Shown: positions 17,459 to 27,363, counted from the first letter of the stretch. The stretch: 64,000 bases of DNA from CAZTJA01 sp964613745 (GCA_964613745.1 CAZTJA010000001.1:1-64000), one strand, 5' to 3'. A program made the numbers and translations. Notes: generated by a model from the sequence alone, not told the origin.

Positions 17459-18589
17459 ATGGCTCTTGAATGGTTGCCGAGAGATAATGGTTCGAAAGAT
17501 CATTTGCTTATGGGATCGGAGCATTGGGGAACGGAAGCTCCGTGCACCGTCTATGAAAAGAAACCATTGAAGGATCCACAGGGCAATGTTGTTGACGGAT
17601 TGTACGTAAGTTGGATCAGACTGAACAATCCTGCTCAGTATAATTCCTACACCACGGAAATGGTTAAGGGTGTCATCGCCGGTTTTTCAGCCGCGAGCCA
17701 GGATAGATCAGTTGTTGCCGCCGTATTTACAGGGACCGGCGACATCGCTTTTTGCACCGGTGGTAATACAAAAGAATATGCGGAGTACTACTCCATGAGG
17801 CCTCATGAATATGGGGAATACATGGATCTATTCAATGGAATGGTTGACGCAATACTGAATTGCAAGAAACCGGTCATCTCACGAGTAAACGGAATGCGTG
17901 TTGCCGGCGGTCAAGAGATCGGGATGGCATGTGATCTCGCAATTTCCAGCGATTTAGCCATTTTCGGACAAGCGGGAGCAAGGCACGGTTCAAGTCCTGA
18001 CGGCGGATCAACGGATTTTCTTCCGTGGTTTCTATCCATGGAAGATGCTATGTGGAATTGCGTCAGCTGCGAGCTGTGGAGCGCTTACAAGATGAGAGCC
18101 AAGAATCTCATTTCCAAGGTCGTTCCCGTACTGAAGCAAGGTGATAAGTTTATTCGTAATCCTCAGATCATCACAGATACATACGTAAGAGATGGCGAAA
18201 TCGTTTATGGTGAGTTCAAGACCGGCTCTGAAATGAAAGAAGCAAGAAACATGGTCAAAGAACTTCCCAAAGATTTCACGCTTCTCGATCAGGAGATCGA
18301 TAAAGTTATCTGGACCTTTGCAAATCTCTTCCCCGGATGTCTCATCAAAGCAATCGATGGAATCAGAGCCAAGAAGAAATTCTTCTGGGATCAGTCGAAA
18401 CTTGCGAATAGACATTGGCTGATGGCCAATATGGGGTATGAGGCTTATCTTGGATTTAACGCATTTAATTCAAAGAAAATTACCGGTCAGGACGTAATCG
18501 ACTTCATCGGATGGAGACAGGAAATAGCCAAGGCATCTGTAGCTTCACCCGAAACTTTTGAAAAAGTCTTGGGTAAACCCAAAGCTTAA
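17459..18589 (+). CDS. bamA: 6-oxocyclohex-1-ene-1-carbonyl-CoA hydrolase
   Basis: Hydrates the enone and hydrolytically opens the ring to 3-hydroxypimelyl-CoA, the hallmark step of anaerobic benzoyl-CoA degradation. It is a crotonase-fold enzyme of 376 residues, longer than ordinary enoyl-CoA hydratases. Family features seen: FTGTGDIAFCTGGNTKEYAE, the SRVNGMRVAGGQEIGMACDL oxyanion-hole segment, GARHGSSPDGGSTDFLPWFL and a characteristic C-terminal half (VPVLKQGDKFIRNPQ, LANRHWLMANMGYEAYLGFN). ATG 17459 is placed by AAGGAGG; an earlier ATG at 17438 lacks one. It is followed by a hairpin and the dienoyl-CoA hydratase. No benzoyl-CoA reductase genes are in the window. Confidence 0.96.
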   Translation: MALEWLPRDNGSKDHLLMGSEHWGTEAPCTVYEKKPLKDPQGNVVDGLYVSWIRLNNPAQYNSYTTEMVKGVIAGFSAASQDRSVVAAVFTGTGDIAFCTGGNTKEYAEYYSMRPHEYGEYMDLFNGMVDAILNCKKPVISRVNGMRVAGGQEIGMACDLAISSDLAIFGQAGARHGSSPDGGSTDFLPWFLSMEDAMWNCVSCELWSAYKMRAKNLISKVVPVLKQGDKFIRNPQIITDTYVRDGEIVYGEFKTGSEMKEARNMVKELPKDFTLLDQEIDKVIWTFANLFPGCLIKAIDGIRAKKKFFWDQSKLANRHWLMANMGYEAYLGFNAFNSKKITGQDVIDFIGWRQEIAKASVASPETFEKVLGKPKA

Positions 18590-18599
18590 TTCCAAAGAA

Positions 18600-18622
18600 C
18601 CGAGGGGCCGATTGCCCCTCGG
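18600..18622 (+). terminator. Hairpin between bamA and the dienoyl-CoA hydratase gene
   Basis: CCGAGGGGC (18600-18608) pairs with GCCCCTCGG (18614-18622) around CGATT. The following CATCTCTTT is a poor T tract and the next gene starts 20 bases later, so this may be a partial terminator or an mRNA-stabilising element that gives bamA a higher dose. Confidence 0.6.
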
Positions 18623-18642
18623 CATCTCTTTGAGAGGTTTCA

Positions 18643-19422
18643 ATGGATTATAAACTGATCAGGTGCGAAGAAATCTACGATGGAGCAGTCTGCAAGATTA
18701 CCCTGAATTCTCCAAAGGCTAACATTCTCGAAGCAGCCATGTTGAGGGAAATTTCCTGCGCTCTGGCAGGGTTCGAACAGAACAAAAAATTGAAACTCAT
18801 TCTGTTCACGGGTGAGGGCAAACATTTTTCCTTTGGGGCCAGTGTTCAGGAACACACGAAGGAAAATGCAGCGATGATGCTGCGAGCCTTTCACGATGTT
18901 TTTTATAGATTGGTTGAACTTTCCATACCGACTATGGCCGTAGTGAAAGGTCAGTGTTTAGGCGGCGGCATGGAGCTTGCCATCTTCTGCAATATTATAG
19001 TTGCAGACCAAAGCGCAGTTTTTGGGCAACCGGAAATAGTGCTAGGCGTTTTTCCCCCACCGGCTTCGGTAATACTACCTCGCAAGGTCGGTCAGGCGCA
19101 CGCGGATGCAATAGTCCTCAGCGGGCAATCAATAGATGCTTCGGAAGCTTATCGTATCGGTCTCGTGAATTTTCTATCGGGAGAGGGTCAGGACTGCGAG
19201 GATTTGGCAAAAGAATGGATCGAGAAAAATCTCTTGTCCAAAAGTGCAACATCATTGAGGCTGGCGAACAAAGCAGTAAGAAGAGCATTCAACCGAAGAA
19301 TACTTGAAGACTTGCCGGCAATGGAAGCGCTATACCTAAAGGAGTTGATGGAGTGCCATGATCCGAATGAAGGCATTTCTGCATTTATTGAGCGAAGAAA
19401 ACCCGACTGGAAGAATGAATAA
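18643..19422 (+). CDS. bamR: Cyclohexa-1,5-diene-1-carbonyl-CoA hydratase
   Basis: Adds water to the cyclic dienoyl-CoA made by benzoyl-CoA reductase, giving 6-hydroxycyclohex-1-ene-1-carbonyl-CoA. Crotonase fold, 259 residues: FTGEGKHFSFGASVQEH, the oxyanion-hole segment GQCLGGGMELAIFCN, and QPEIVLGVFPPPASVILPRK, a Pro-rich stretch typical of the Dch/BamR group. Start ATG 18643 follows TTGAGAGG. Position directly after bamA supports the assignment over a general enoyl-CoA hydratase. The dehydrogenase step (BamQ) between the two is not in the window. Confidence 0.88.
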   Translation: MDYKLIRCEEIYDGAVCKITLNSPKANILEAAMLREISCALAGFEQNKKLKLILFTGEGKHFSFGASVQEHTKENAAMMLRAFHDVFYRLVELSIPTMAVVKGQCLGGGMELAIFCNIIVADQSAVFGQPEIVLGVFPPPASVILPRKVGQAHADAIVLSGQSIDASEAYRIGLVNFLSGEGQDCEDLAKEWIEKNLLSKSATSLRLANKAVRRAFNRRILEDLPAMEALYLKELMECHDPNEGISAFIERRKPDWKNE

Positions 19423-19890
19423 TCAGTCTTTCAGCTCCTCATCTCGTTCAATGCTCCTAGAGCCGCTGGTTAAAGTGCAATTTCCAACGGGCATTCTGCC
19501 ATAGCCCTTATCAAAGATTCGTCTTCCGCCTCTGTAAAGACATGTTTTATACAACTTTTTGTCACGACTAAGTCTTACTACTAAGCGTTGATTCGGACAT
19601 CGGCCTCGGTTGTCTCCTTCACAGGAGCGACCTTTGCCTTTATCCGGGCAGGGCTCTACTACGTCCATTACCCGCCAGAGTTCCCCCGATTCGGCCAAAC
19701 GTTCGTTCAATGTGCCGTCTCCTAAAAACCGGAGATTCGTCAGATTGGTGATTACCGAGCCTATTGCAACGGACTTGAAGATATTTATTCTCTTGCCGCA
19801 CCCTGGACAGACAATATACGATCGACCTATAGGTACTTTATAATCAATGAGCTTGGAAACTGACTTGCAACTTTGACAAACAATGTTCAC
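19423..19890 (-). CDS. Unknown protein with N-terminal zinc ribbon
   Basis: I do not recognise the family. Two Cys pairs, CQSCK (5-8) and CPGCG about 20 residues later, form a zinc ribbon of the kind seen in MJ0042-type N-termini. The rest has more Cys in a C-P-D-K/C-E-G-D-N-R-G-R-C-P arrangement that could bind a second metal, and a basic C-terminus. It has 155 residues and is predicted soluble. Its stop directly abuts the hydratase stop (convergent, no gap). Confidence 0.72.
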   Translation of the reverse strand: MNIVCQSCKSVSKLIDYKVPIGRSYIVCPGCGKRINIFKSVAIGSVITNLTNLRFLGDGTLNERLAESGELWRVMDVVEPCPDKGKGRSCEGDNRGRCPNQRLVVRLSRDKKLYKTCLYRGGRRIFDKGYGRMPVGNCTLTSGSRSIERDEELKD

Positions 19891-20205
19891 GACAAACTCG
19901 TGGGAAAAAAACTGATAGCTTTCTGAAATCGTCGAACTTCTAAATTATACAAAAAACCTCTCCTTTTGTGGAGCAATTCTGAGAAAAGCACTCAATTTTT
20001 CAAAACAAGCCTCTGATATCTCGCTCGACACAGAGATTATTACATTGAATAGTTTGCAGGTCTTAATGTGCGCTGCCGGCTAAGGTCTAACATACGCAGA
20101 TAAAATAAATTCAATCTCCGAGACGGACTTCTATCCTTGACAAAGGGCCCCAAATCATATTAGCTGTACTAATTGGATGCTTACCTTTGTTAGCGGAGGA
20201 ACCGT
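19891..20205. other. Intergenic region before a small unknown gene
   Basis: No gene is supported. A TTGACA lies at about 20136-20141 on the + strand, but the bases 15-18 downstream (TATTAG, TTAGCT) are only weak -10 matches. AGCGGAGGA stands just before the start at 20206. Confidence 0.35.
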
Positions 20206-20514
20206 ATGATTGGAAAAGAGGTCGTTAAGTTTGAAGAACTAAAGGCCTTTTGGAAAAGCACTCGATGTCCCAGTATCTTAATTCGTGGAGAACTCGCAAA
20301 CAACTTGCTCGCCTCGGGTTTAGTGGATGATGCTGAAACCGATCTTGCCGGCCGGGTTGTGGCGCCAACCGATGTCCATCTTGGTCCGATGCAGGAAGTC
20401 CACGATATTCTCAGGGAAATTGCGATTTTCGGACAGTTTCGGGTAGAAAAGGGCGATAGCGGTAAGGCCATACGCATCTTCCCAAAACCAAGCAACCGGC
20501 GCGAAGGTAACTAA
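20206..20514 (+). CDS. Small protein of unknown function (102 residues)
   Basis: Not recognised. The case for coding is a GGAGGA site at proper distance from ATG 20206, and a balanced soluble composition with helix-compatible stretches (LREIAIFGQFRVEKGDSGKA) and no signal peptide or membrane segment. It is convergent with the DUF294 gene, 71 bases apart. Confidence 0.6.
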   Translation: MIGKEVVKFEELKAFWKSTRCPSILIRGELANNLLASGLVDDAETDLAGRVVAPTDVHLGPMQEVHDILREIAIFGQFRVEKGDSGKAIRIFPKPSNRREGN

Positions 20515-20585
20515 TCGCGATAGAATCGACTCTTTAACCACTGCATTGACGCAAGGCCCTGCGTGAGTACGCTGGGCTTTGTCGT

Positions 20586-22517
20586 TTATTCCAATACTCT
20601 GAAGCGGTTCTTTACATATCCTTGTATTCTTCCTATGACCCCGAATGCCTCCTTTAAAGTCTGTCTTTCCAAGTCTGATAACTCACCTGGATCTATATAA
20701 TTGTCCGGAGGTTGTTCTTCTTCAATCGCTCTCAATTGATGAACGAGTCTTAATTGCATTTGGTACTCGTAAGCCTCCTTTGCTTCGGAGTACAGTTCAT
20801 GAGGTATCGCATCCAGACGAGCCAAAGCGTCGAGGCGTTCAACAGTATTCGTTTCTCTGACTCCATTTGCCAAAGCGAGTAGCCTGGCGAAGTTTACAAA
20901 AGGAGTCAGGCCCTGAGACTTCAAATCCACTCTGTCTTTGTACTTACCGTCCTTTTCGACCACAAAGTTCTTAAAAAAAGTTAGAGGCGGCTTCGCTGAA
21001 ATGCAGTCTCTTGCCAAATGCATGAGAAAAAAAGATTTGCCGGGTGCGAGGGATGTCAGAAGGTCTTTTAAATTTTCAGCCAATTTTAGCTCGCCATATA
21101 CGGGACGAAAATCGAAAAAAATTGTTGCGTGTAGCACTTCATCAGGTTCGGGATTGTTTAACCAACTTGTGAAATAATCTTCCCAAATTTTGTAGGGTTT
21201 GCGCCACCGAGGATTTGATGCCATCATGTTCCCTTTACAGAGGGAATAACCACATGACTCAAGATGTTCCACGGCTTCTCTTGCGAAGTTGCGGATGTGT
21301 GCTCTTGCAAGCTTCCATGCAGCTTCTTCGCCTGAGAGGACATCGAAAATTATTGCATTATCCTGATCAGTCTTAAATGTTTGTTCTTGACGACCCTCGC
21401 TGCCGTACGTGATCCAGCAAAATGGAAAGTCGACTTTGCCAAATTGCTCATCAAGCATGCTCAAGAGTCGGTGGGCTATCTTGTTGTTTAGTTCAGAAAT
21501 AACTTTCGTGATGTTATTTGCTTTTGCTCCTTCTTCCACAAGGGCTCGGACTACTTGAGGAACTTTTGCATAGAGGGGATAGAGGCCCTTGACTGTTCGT
21601 TGATTGATTATCTCTCGGTAAAGATGTAATGGTGAGGAACCCTGCTGGACCATAACGTCCTGAAGGCTAACAATTCCCGTAATGTGATTATTACGACTCA
21701 CAGCTAAGTGGTGAACACCTTGATTCATCATCTGTAGCAACGCATCGAAGCAAAATGCATTTGCTGCTATCGTCTTTACCGGTGATGTCATAATGTCCGC
21801 TACCGGTCCGTTGTAATCGCGTCCCCCGGCCACCACTTTTTTTCTGAGATCCTTGTCGGTCACTATGCCGACAATTTCGTTGCTTTGATCTCTGATAAGT
21901 ATTGATCCTATCTCCAGATCGGCCATCCGTTGTGCCGCTTCTTGAATAGAATGGGAAGCATGAATCGTCTCAGGACTTCTCTTAATAACATCACCAACCT
22001 GCAAATTAAAAAGATACAGCATTTCCTGGGGTTTTGGATTTAGCTTCCGTAGACGCAATTCGGTGTAAGCGGTGGTGACGAGTTCGTCGGACAATGTTTT
22101 CAAAAAGTATTCGGATAGATTGGGACTGGTGCGTACGAGTTCCAGAAAAATACGTTTATCAAGCTCAAGGCAGTATGTGTCTTCAACGGCTTCTACGCAG
22201 AAGTTTGCTTTAGATGAACGAATGAGAGCGAGTGCCCCAAAATAGTGACCTCGTTCCCGAAAATCCAAGAGTGTTTCCACGTTCTCCGATCCGATAATAT
22301 AGGTTTTAATGCCACCGGAGAATATGAGATAGAAGTTGTTTACTTCATCGATATCTTGCCGAAAAATGATCGTACCCTTAGGAAAAAACCTCATTGAAAA
22401 ATGAGTCGAGACTTCCCTGAGGATAGTAGGATCAAGTTGACTGAAGGGCAGGGTTGAATTGAGGAATTCCAGAATTACTTTAGGATCGTCCGAGGAATGA
22501 GAATCGTTCACATTCAT
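20586..22517 (-). CDS. cNMP-binding/CBS/DUF294 nucleotidyltransferase-like signalling protein
   Basis: Cytoplasmic 643-residue protein. Domains in order: cyclic-nucleotide-binding-like jelly roll (about 15-140, FFPKGTIIFRQDIDEVNNFY); a pair of CBS domains (about 175-290, with SILIRDQSNEIVGIVTDKDL and ITGIVSLQDV); a DUF294 nucleotidyltransferase-like domain with GSEGRQEQTFKTDQDNAII, where the G-S-x-G-R-x-E and D-x-D pattern is kept; and the DUF294 C-terminal helical domain. It resembles GlnD-like uridylyltransferase regulators. It is often paired in other genomes with a DnaQ-like exonuclease, which is not seen here. The target is unknown. Confidence 0.87.
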   Translation of the reverse strand: MNVNDSHSSDDPKVILEFLNSTLPFSQLDPTILREVSTHFSMRFFPKGTIIFRQDIDEVNNFYLIFSGGIKTYIIGSENVETLLDFRERGHYFGALALIRSSKANFCVEAVEDTYCLELDKRIFLELVRTSPNLSEYFLKTLSDELVTTAYTELRLRKLNPKPQEMLYLFNLQVGDVIKRSPETIHASHSIQEAAQRMADLEIGSILIRDQSNEIVGIVTDKDLRKKVVAGGRDYNGPVADIMTSPVKTIAANAFCFDALLQMMNQGVHHLAVSRNNHITGIVSLQDVMVQQGSSPLHLYREIINQRTVKGLYPLYAKVPQVVRALVEEGAKANNITKVISELNNKIAHRLLSMLDEQFGKVDFPFCWITYGSEGRQEQTFKTDQDNAIIFDVLSGEEAAWKLARAHIRNFAREAVEHLESCGYSLCKGNMMASNPRWRKPYKIWEDYFTSWLNNPEPDEVLHATIFFDFRPVYGELKLAENLKDLLTSLAPGKSFFLMHLARDCISAKPPLTFFKNFVVEKDGKYKDRVDLKSQGLTPFVNFARLLALANGVRETNTVERLDALARLDAIPHELYSEAKEAYEYQMQLRLVHQLRAIEEEQPPDNYIDPGELSDLERQTLKEAFGVIGRIQGYVKNRFRVLE

Positions 22518-22640
22518 AGAACCCCCGAAGGTGAGACCCGTTTGTTACTTGTTGAGTCAGGATAGAGAGCTACGTCAAAGATCCATTAGAAAGTTTTAGT
22601 ATTTCTCTGTCGTGCATGTCGAAAGTTCAGGAAAGGGAAA

Positions 22641-23345
22641 TCAGCACGAGGGTTTGTTGGAGATGACAAACACCTCGCTATGAGATATCCATGACCTCAC
22701 TATCCATTGCAGTTCCAGGTGCTCCGACACATTAATGAGATGCAGCATAGTTCTCTCAGGGACGCAATCAGTGTTGATTCCCAGAAGAAATTTACCTGAG
22801 GGGGTCAAAAATTGGTGTACTTGACTAAGAACCTTATCGACTTCGGTAATTCCTGACGCTCCTCCGTCCCATACTTCCGGATATTCATTCAGTTTCATCA
22901 GAAATTCCCGGCTCTGGGTGGGCACGTATGGAACATTGCCTAAAATGAGATCATAAAATCCGTCAACTTCCGAAAACCAATTGCTCCACCGGAATTCGAC
23001 GTGGGGAACCTGGCTGGCCAGAGCTACCTTTTTTGCATTTTCCAAAAACTCATGATTGATGTCGATGGCCAGTACTTCCACCCGAAACGCTCTTGCGCAG
23101 TAAATGGCCAATAAACCCAACTGACCGGTTCCAAGATCCAGAACCTTACTGCCATTTCGAGCATTTAAGCGAATCGCTTTTCTGAGGATTAAGGAGGTGT
23201 CGTCAAAGATGTGATGATGAACGTAGCATATAGCGTCACAGTAAAAATGGCAGCCTGCAAGCACAAGCTTGAGAGGAAAGGTTAGTTCTGAGGAGTGCAA
23301 CTTGGACGACAATGCCGGCAGGATTCTGTGCGCAACGGACATCAT
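22641..23345 (-). CDS. Class I SAM-dependent methyltransferase (PrmC/HemK-like)
   Basis: Motif I is VLDLGTGQLGLLAI, the acidic loop is VLAIDINHEF, and motif IV is NVPYVP, close to the NPPY of PrmC-like N-methyltransferases of protein glutamine. The substrate is not certain because N-V-P-Y departs from the consensus. About 235 residues. Two adjacent ATG codons follow AAGGGGG; the first (23345) is given, the second is three bases later, and a GTG at 23363 is also possible. No clear operon partner. Confidence 0.78.
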   Translation of the reverse strand: MMSVAHRILPALSSKLHSSELTFPLKLVLAGCHFYCDAICYVHHHIFDDTSLILRKAIRLNARNGSKVLDLGTGQLGLLAIYCARAFRVEVLAIDINHEFLENAKKVALASQVPHVEFRWSNWFSEVDGFYDLILGNVPYVPTQSREFLMKLNEYPEVWDGGASGITEVDKVLSQVHQFLTPSGKFLLGINTDCVPERTMLHLINVSEHLELQWIVRSWISHSEVFVISNKPSC

Positions 23346-23598
23346 AACCCCCTTGGGATACACTTCCCACTGCGACCACCTTGATCAGTGACGATATTCG
23401 AATGTCAATTTCGCTGGGCCATTATGGCAATGAAGCTCTAAAAAACCGATGTTCCGGGTCAAGTCGTTTTGTTTGCCGGTCGGATCTCATAATAACGACA
23501 TCGGCCTGATGCCGCAAGTCAGTTTTTGAATACTTCTCAATCAAAACTGGTGATCCGTCATTCGAGTGACCGGGTGATCTATGCAGAGTAATTCATAA

Positions 23599-26500
23599 CT
23601 AAGACAGCAAAGACTTGCTCTCGGTATCCGGAATTGAAAAATAGAATGTAGATCCTCTGCCGATTTCCGATTCGACCCACACTGTTCCTCCGTGGCGTTC
23701 AACAATTTTCTTGACGATGGCTAATCCTATACCGGTTCCATCGAAGGGATCTGATTTGTCCAGTTGTTGAAAAACTACAAATATTCTGTCAAAAAACTGT
23801 TCTTCGATTCCGATACCATTGTCGCTGACGGAAAACACCCATTCTTTTGATCCTCGCTCTGCCTTAACGTGTATTTCGGGCTTGTTTTTATGTACGAACT
23901 TGAGCGCATTTCCTATCAGATTCTGGAATACCTGAACCAGTTGTGTTTCATCCCCCCAAATTACGGGCATGGGATTGATCGTGATTTCCGCATCTTTCTC
24001 CTTGATTAAACTGTTCAGATTTCGAAGTGATTGATTCAAAACCGATTGAACATCGCATCTCCCTACATGATCATCTCCTGTCAGCCTTGAATAAGAGAGC
24101 AGGTCAAGTATCAAGCTTCTCATTTTTTTCGCTGATTGTACTGCATAAGTCATCAATTCCTCACATCCCGAATCGAGTCTTCCGCTAAGTCGTCCTTCCA
24201 AGAGTTGCAGAGTGTTTGCTATATTTCTTAAAGGTTCCTGTAAATCATGTGAGGCGATGTACGCGAAGTGTCTAAGATCCTCATTCGAACGTGTTAAATC
24301 CGCGAGAGTTTCTTTTAACGTGAGTTCCGCATTCTCACGTTCACCAATTTCGGTCATCAACTTGCTATTTGTGAGCTGCAGCTCTGAGGTTCGTTCGATT
24401 ACCTTCATTTCGAGCTCAGCGTGAGCCTGGGCCAACCGTAATTCAGCGTCACGGCGCTTCATGTCGTTCCTATGAGCTTCAATGAGACGGGCGGAAGTAC
24501 TGAGAAATGGTTGTAAAAAATCGACTATGTCTTCGTCATAACCTCCCGGACGATTGGCAATGCCCATCATTGCTATTAGCTTACCGTTGGAATGGAGCGG
24601 CAGTCCGAGGAAGGAATTGATAGGAGGGTGCCCATGTGGAAGGCCAATGCGGCGCGAATCATTCGACGGATTATTAGAAATAACAGTCTCTCCATCTACT
24701 ATTACACTACCCCAAATTCCGCGGATATTTGGAAAGCTGAATCCGGTTCTTGCTGCGAACCCTTCATACATAATTCGGGATTTCTCATCCCAAGATATGT
24801 CGGACACTGCTCTATGAAGGAATTGTTTTTCATTACCTTCATTTTGGATTATTTCACCTATGAATCCGAAAGGACTATTGGTTAATCTGAGAATACTATC
24901 CAGTAAACTCTTGAAAAACTCTTCCGATCCTGAGTGGGAAATATATTGTGTCTGAACTAAGTGAATAGACTGGAGCAAATCATTCTGCAGGCGAGCGGTT
25001 TTGAGGGCCAATGTACGCTGTTGCAGAGTCGTTTCAAGAGCCCTATTGAGATTCCGAATCTCTTCTTCAGCTTGTCTCCGTTCGGTAATGTCCTCCGCGG
25101 TTCCTACCAGCCTAGCGGCGCGATTGTTTTCAAAGAAAACCTGCCCAGCAGCAAATATCCAGCGTTCGATCCCATCTCGTTTACTGATCACACGATATTC
25201 TGCCTGATACTGTCCGCCACTTCCGGGATCAAATGCTTTCTGAACGGCCAATTTAACTTTGTTCCTATCATCTGCATGCACGCCGGATTCAAAAACTTCG
25301 TAGGTTATCAAAGCATCAGTATCTACTCCCCATAACTCGCGACATCTTTGATCCCATTTGATTTCGCCCGTAATCACATCGTAGTCGTGTATGCCTAATT
25401 TTGCAGCGGACTTGGCGATACGGAACCGCTCTTCACTTTCCTTCAAAGCCTTCTGAGCATTTTTCTCATCCGTAATATCCTGAAAAATAATGCTGCTGAG
25501 CAATTCAGCCTTTGAATTTCTGAATACGCTTGAACTCAATCTTACCGGGAAAACCGTCCCGTCTTTGCGGACAAAATTCATCTCACCTTCAAAATGACCT
25601 TTTTCCATGCGCAGTTTCAAAGCAGCGGGCAGCCTACTATCTTTTTGGTCTACAACTCCCACTCGTCCAAGGATATGGAGTTCGTCTTCAGAATAACCCA
25701 GTATGCGTTGCGCGGCTGAATTAGATTTGAGTACTTCACCGGAAGGTGCCGTCAGCAAGATTCCCTGAGTAGATGTCTCGAATATCGATCGCAATTCTCC
25801 TTCGCTCTCGACTAGTGCATTTTCAGCCCGCTTTTGATCGGTAATATCAAGGGCTATTCCACCTAGGAATGAATCTCCGGATGAATCCTGGAAGGGAAAT
25901 TTAAAGACCAACCAATACTGAGTTTCTTCTCCGGAGGTTGTGGTTTCAAGGAAAGACATGCCGGCATTTCGATCTAGGGCGTCTTTGTCACTCCTGGAAA
26001 ACTGATCGGCAATGTCATTCGAAAAGAGTTCGTGATCTGATTTCCCGAGGCATTCTTCGTGCGAAAGACCAAACCGTGATTTAAAATTTTCCGACAAAAA
26101 GGTGAAACGGCCGGAAGCATCTTTTATCCACGAAATTGTGGGGCTGTTATTCATGAAAATGTTAAAACGTTGCTCAGATGCTTTTAGCTTGGCATCAGCC
26201 AGTTTCTTTTCACTAATGTCACGTATAATGCAGGTTGTTATTATTCCGATTTGTGCCGGTCTGCTGAAAGCCGTTATTTCCGCATCAAACACCGAATTAT
26301 CTTTTTTTCTAAGCTTCCATTCGTACAGTCCCGAAGAAAGTGGTTGGTCTGCAGAGTTCACTGCATTTCTTGATATTTCCGGTCGAAGAACCTCAAAAAA
26401 AGGTTTTCCCAAGACATGATCCCTCGAAATTCCGAATATTTTCTCGGCAGCAGTATTCCAATCTATAATCCTTTCACCGGAATCGAAGGAGACAATGGCG

Positions 26501-27363
26501 TCGGGAGCTGCTTCAACGAGACTTTTATAGCCGGCTTCAGAATCGGAAAAAAGGGCAGCTATCGACTGTTCCAAGGAAAGCCCGTGTGATTTGCCCTCCC
26601 GATAAGCGGTTAAAACCGCGAACAGGGCCATCACGCAACCTATATACTGGGCTGACCGGCCCAACCACCCTATCGGACTTCCAACTATTTTCAAGAAGAA
26701 CAAGGCTGTGATTCCGATTCCAATCAGCGCGAGGCCAACGGAATACCAGTAGAAAAAATCCGATTTGGATTTAAAATAACTCAGCAAAGACAACGATGCG
26801 GCCTGGAAATAGAGAACTACCCCTATAAACAGAACCAGCTGTCTCAGTGGAGAGGGGCCGATCCCCTGGATCAGGAACAAGGGCAACCAATTAAAGTATG
26901 TCAGAAAAGACCAAACAGTCAGAAGAAGCAGTATTCCCGAGTAAAACAATAAGATTGGACCAACTGAATACGCGCGAGAAAGAAACGTCTTTCGGGATGT
27001 AAATTTCAGACTTGTTCCGACAAAGTGAAGTAGTCCCGCAAATACTATGGCTGAGTTGTGTATAGTAATGATATCGTTGTGACTATGGGCTATGGGTATC
27101 AAAAGCCCGGCGGCTATGTTGCCGAATCCAAAGGAGAGCATCCCGCCACCGAGAAACGATACGCTTACGGATCCAAACGAGACATAGGTGCGATACGCGA
27201 TTATCGTAATAATCCAAGGAATTATTCCGGCGAATACCACATTCAAAATTGTTACAACTAAGTGCGGCTCGAAATACCTGTGATCGTCAACAATAACTAA
27301 ACTGATCAAGCCAATGAGGAATAGACAGATTAAAAGGAATCCGAGCAATTTACGTGGACGCAT
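23599..27363 (-). CDS. Very large orphan sensor histidine kinase (membrane, four PAS, GAF)
   Basis: 1254 residues. The N-terminal 260 residues carry about eight hydrophobic segments, resembling MASE-type integral sensor domains. Then come four PAS domains (about 285-395, 405-520, 525-640 and 650-770), a helical linker, a GAF domain (about 815-975), a second coiled-coil, a HisKA dimerisation helix with phospho-acceptor His in YIASHDLQEPLRN (about 1035), and a HATPase_c domain with N-box VFQNLIGNALKF, DNGIGI, and GTGIGLAIVKKI. No receiver domain and no response regulator gene adjoin, so the partner is elsewhere. ATG 27363 is the first start; the long PAS array suggests integration of redox or metabolic signals. 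Confidence 0.93.
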   Translation of the reverse strand: MRPRKLLGFLLICLFLIGLISLVIVDDHRYFEPHLVVTILNVVFAGIIPWIITIIAYRTYVSFGSVSVSFLGGGMLSFGFGNIAAGLLIPIAHSHNDIITIHNSAIVFAGLLHFVGTSLKFTSRKTFLSRAYSVGPILLFYSGILLLLTVWSFLTYFNWLPLFLIQGIGPSPLRQLVLFIGVVLYFQAASLSLLSYFKSKSDFFYWYSVGLALIGIGITALFFLKIVGSPIGWLGRSAQYIGCVMALFAVLTAYREGKSHGLSLEQSIAALFSDSEAGYKSLVEAAPDAIVSFDSGERIIDWNTAAEKIFGISRDHVLGKPFFEVLRPEISRNAVNSADQPLSSGLYEWKLRKKDNSVFDAEITAFSRPAQIGIITTCIIRDISEKKLADAKLKASEQRFNIFMNNSPTISWIKDASGRFTFLSENFKSRFGLSHEECLGKSDHELFSNDIADQFSRSDKDALDRNAGMSFLETTTSGEETQYWLVFKFPFQDSSGDSFLGGIALDITDQKRAENALVESEGELRSIFETSTQGILLTAPSGEVLKSNSAAQRILGYSEDELHILGRVGVVDQKDSRLPAALKLRMEKGHFEGEMNFVRKDGTVFPVRLSSSVFRNSKAELLSSIIFQDITDEKNAQKALKESEERFRIAKSAAKLGIHDYDVITGEIKWDQRCRELWGVDTDALITYEVFESGVHADDRNKVKLAVQKAFDPGSGGQYQAEYRVISKRDGIERWIFAAGQVFFENNRAARLVGTAEDITERRQAEEEIRNLNRALETTLQQRTLALKTARLQNDLLQSIHLVQTQYISHSGSEEFFKSLLDSILRLTNSPFGFIGEIIQNEGNEKQFLHRAVSDISWDEKSRIMYEGFAARTGFSFPNIRGIWGSVIVDGETVISNNPSNDSRRIGLPHGHPPINSFLGLPLHSNGKLIAMMGIANRPGGYDEDIVDFLQPFLSTSARLIEAHRNDMKRRDAELRLAQAHAELEMKVIERTSELQLTNSKLMTEIGERENAELTLKETLADLTRSNEDLRHFAYIASHDLQEPLRNIANTLQLLEGRLSGRLDSGCEELMTYAVQSAKKMRSLILDLLSYSRLTGDDHVGRCDVQSVLNQSLRNLNSLIKEKDAEITINPMPVIWGDETQLVQVFQNLIGNALKFVHKNKPEIHVKAERGSKEWVFSVSDNGIGIEEQFFDRIFVVFQQLDKSDPFDGTGIGLAIVKKIVERHGGTVWVESEIGRGSTFYFSIPDTESKSLLS

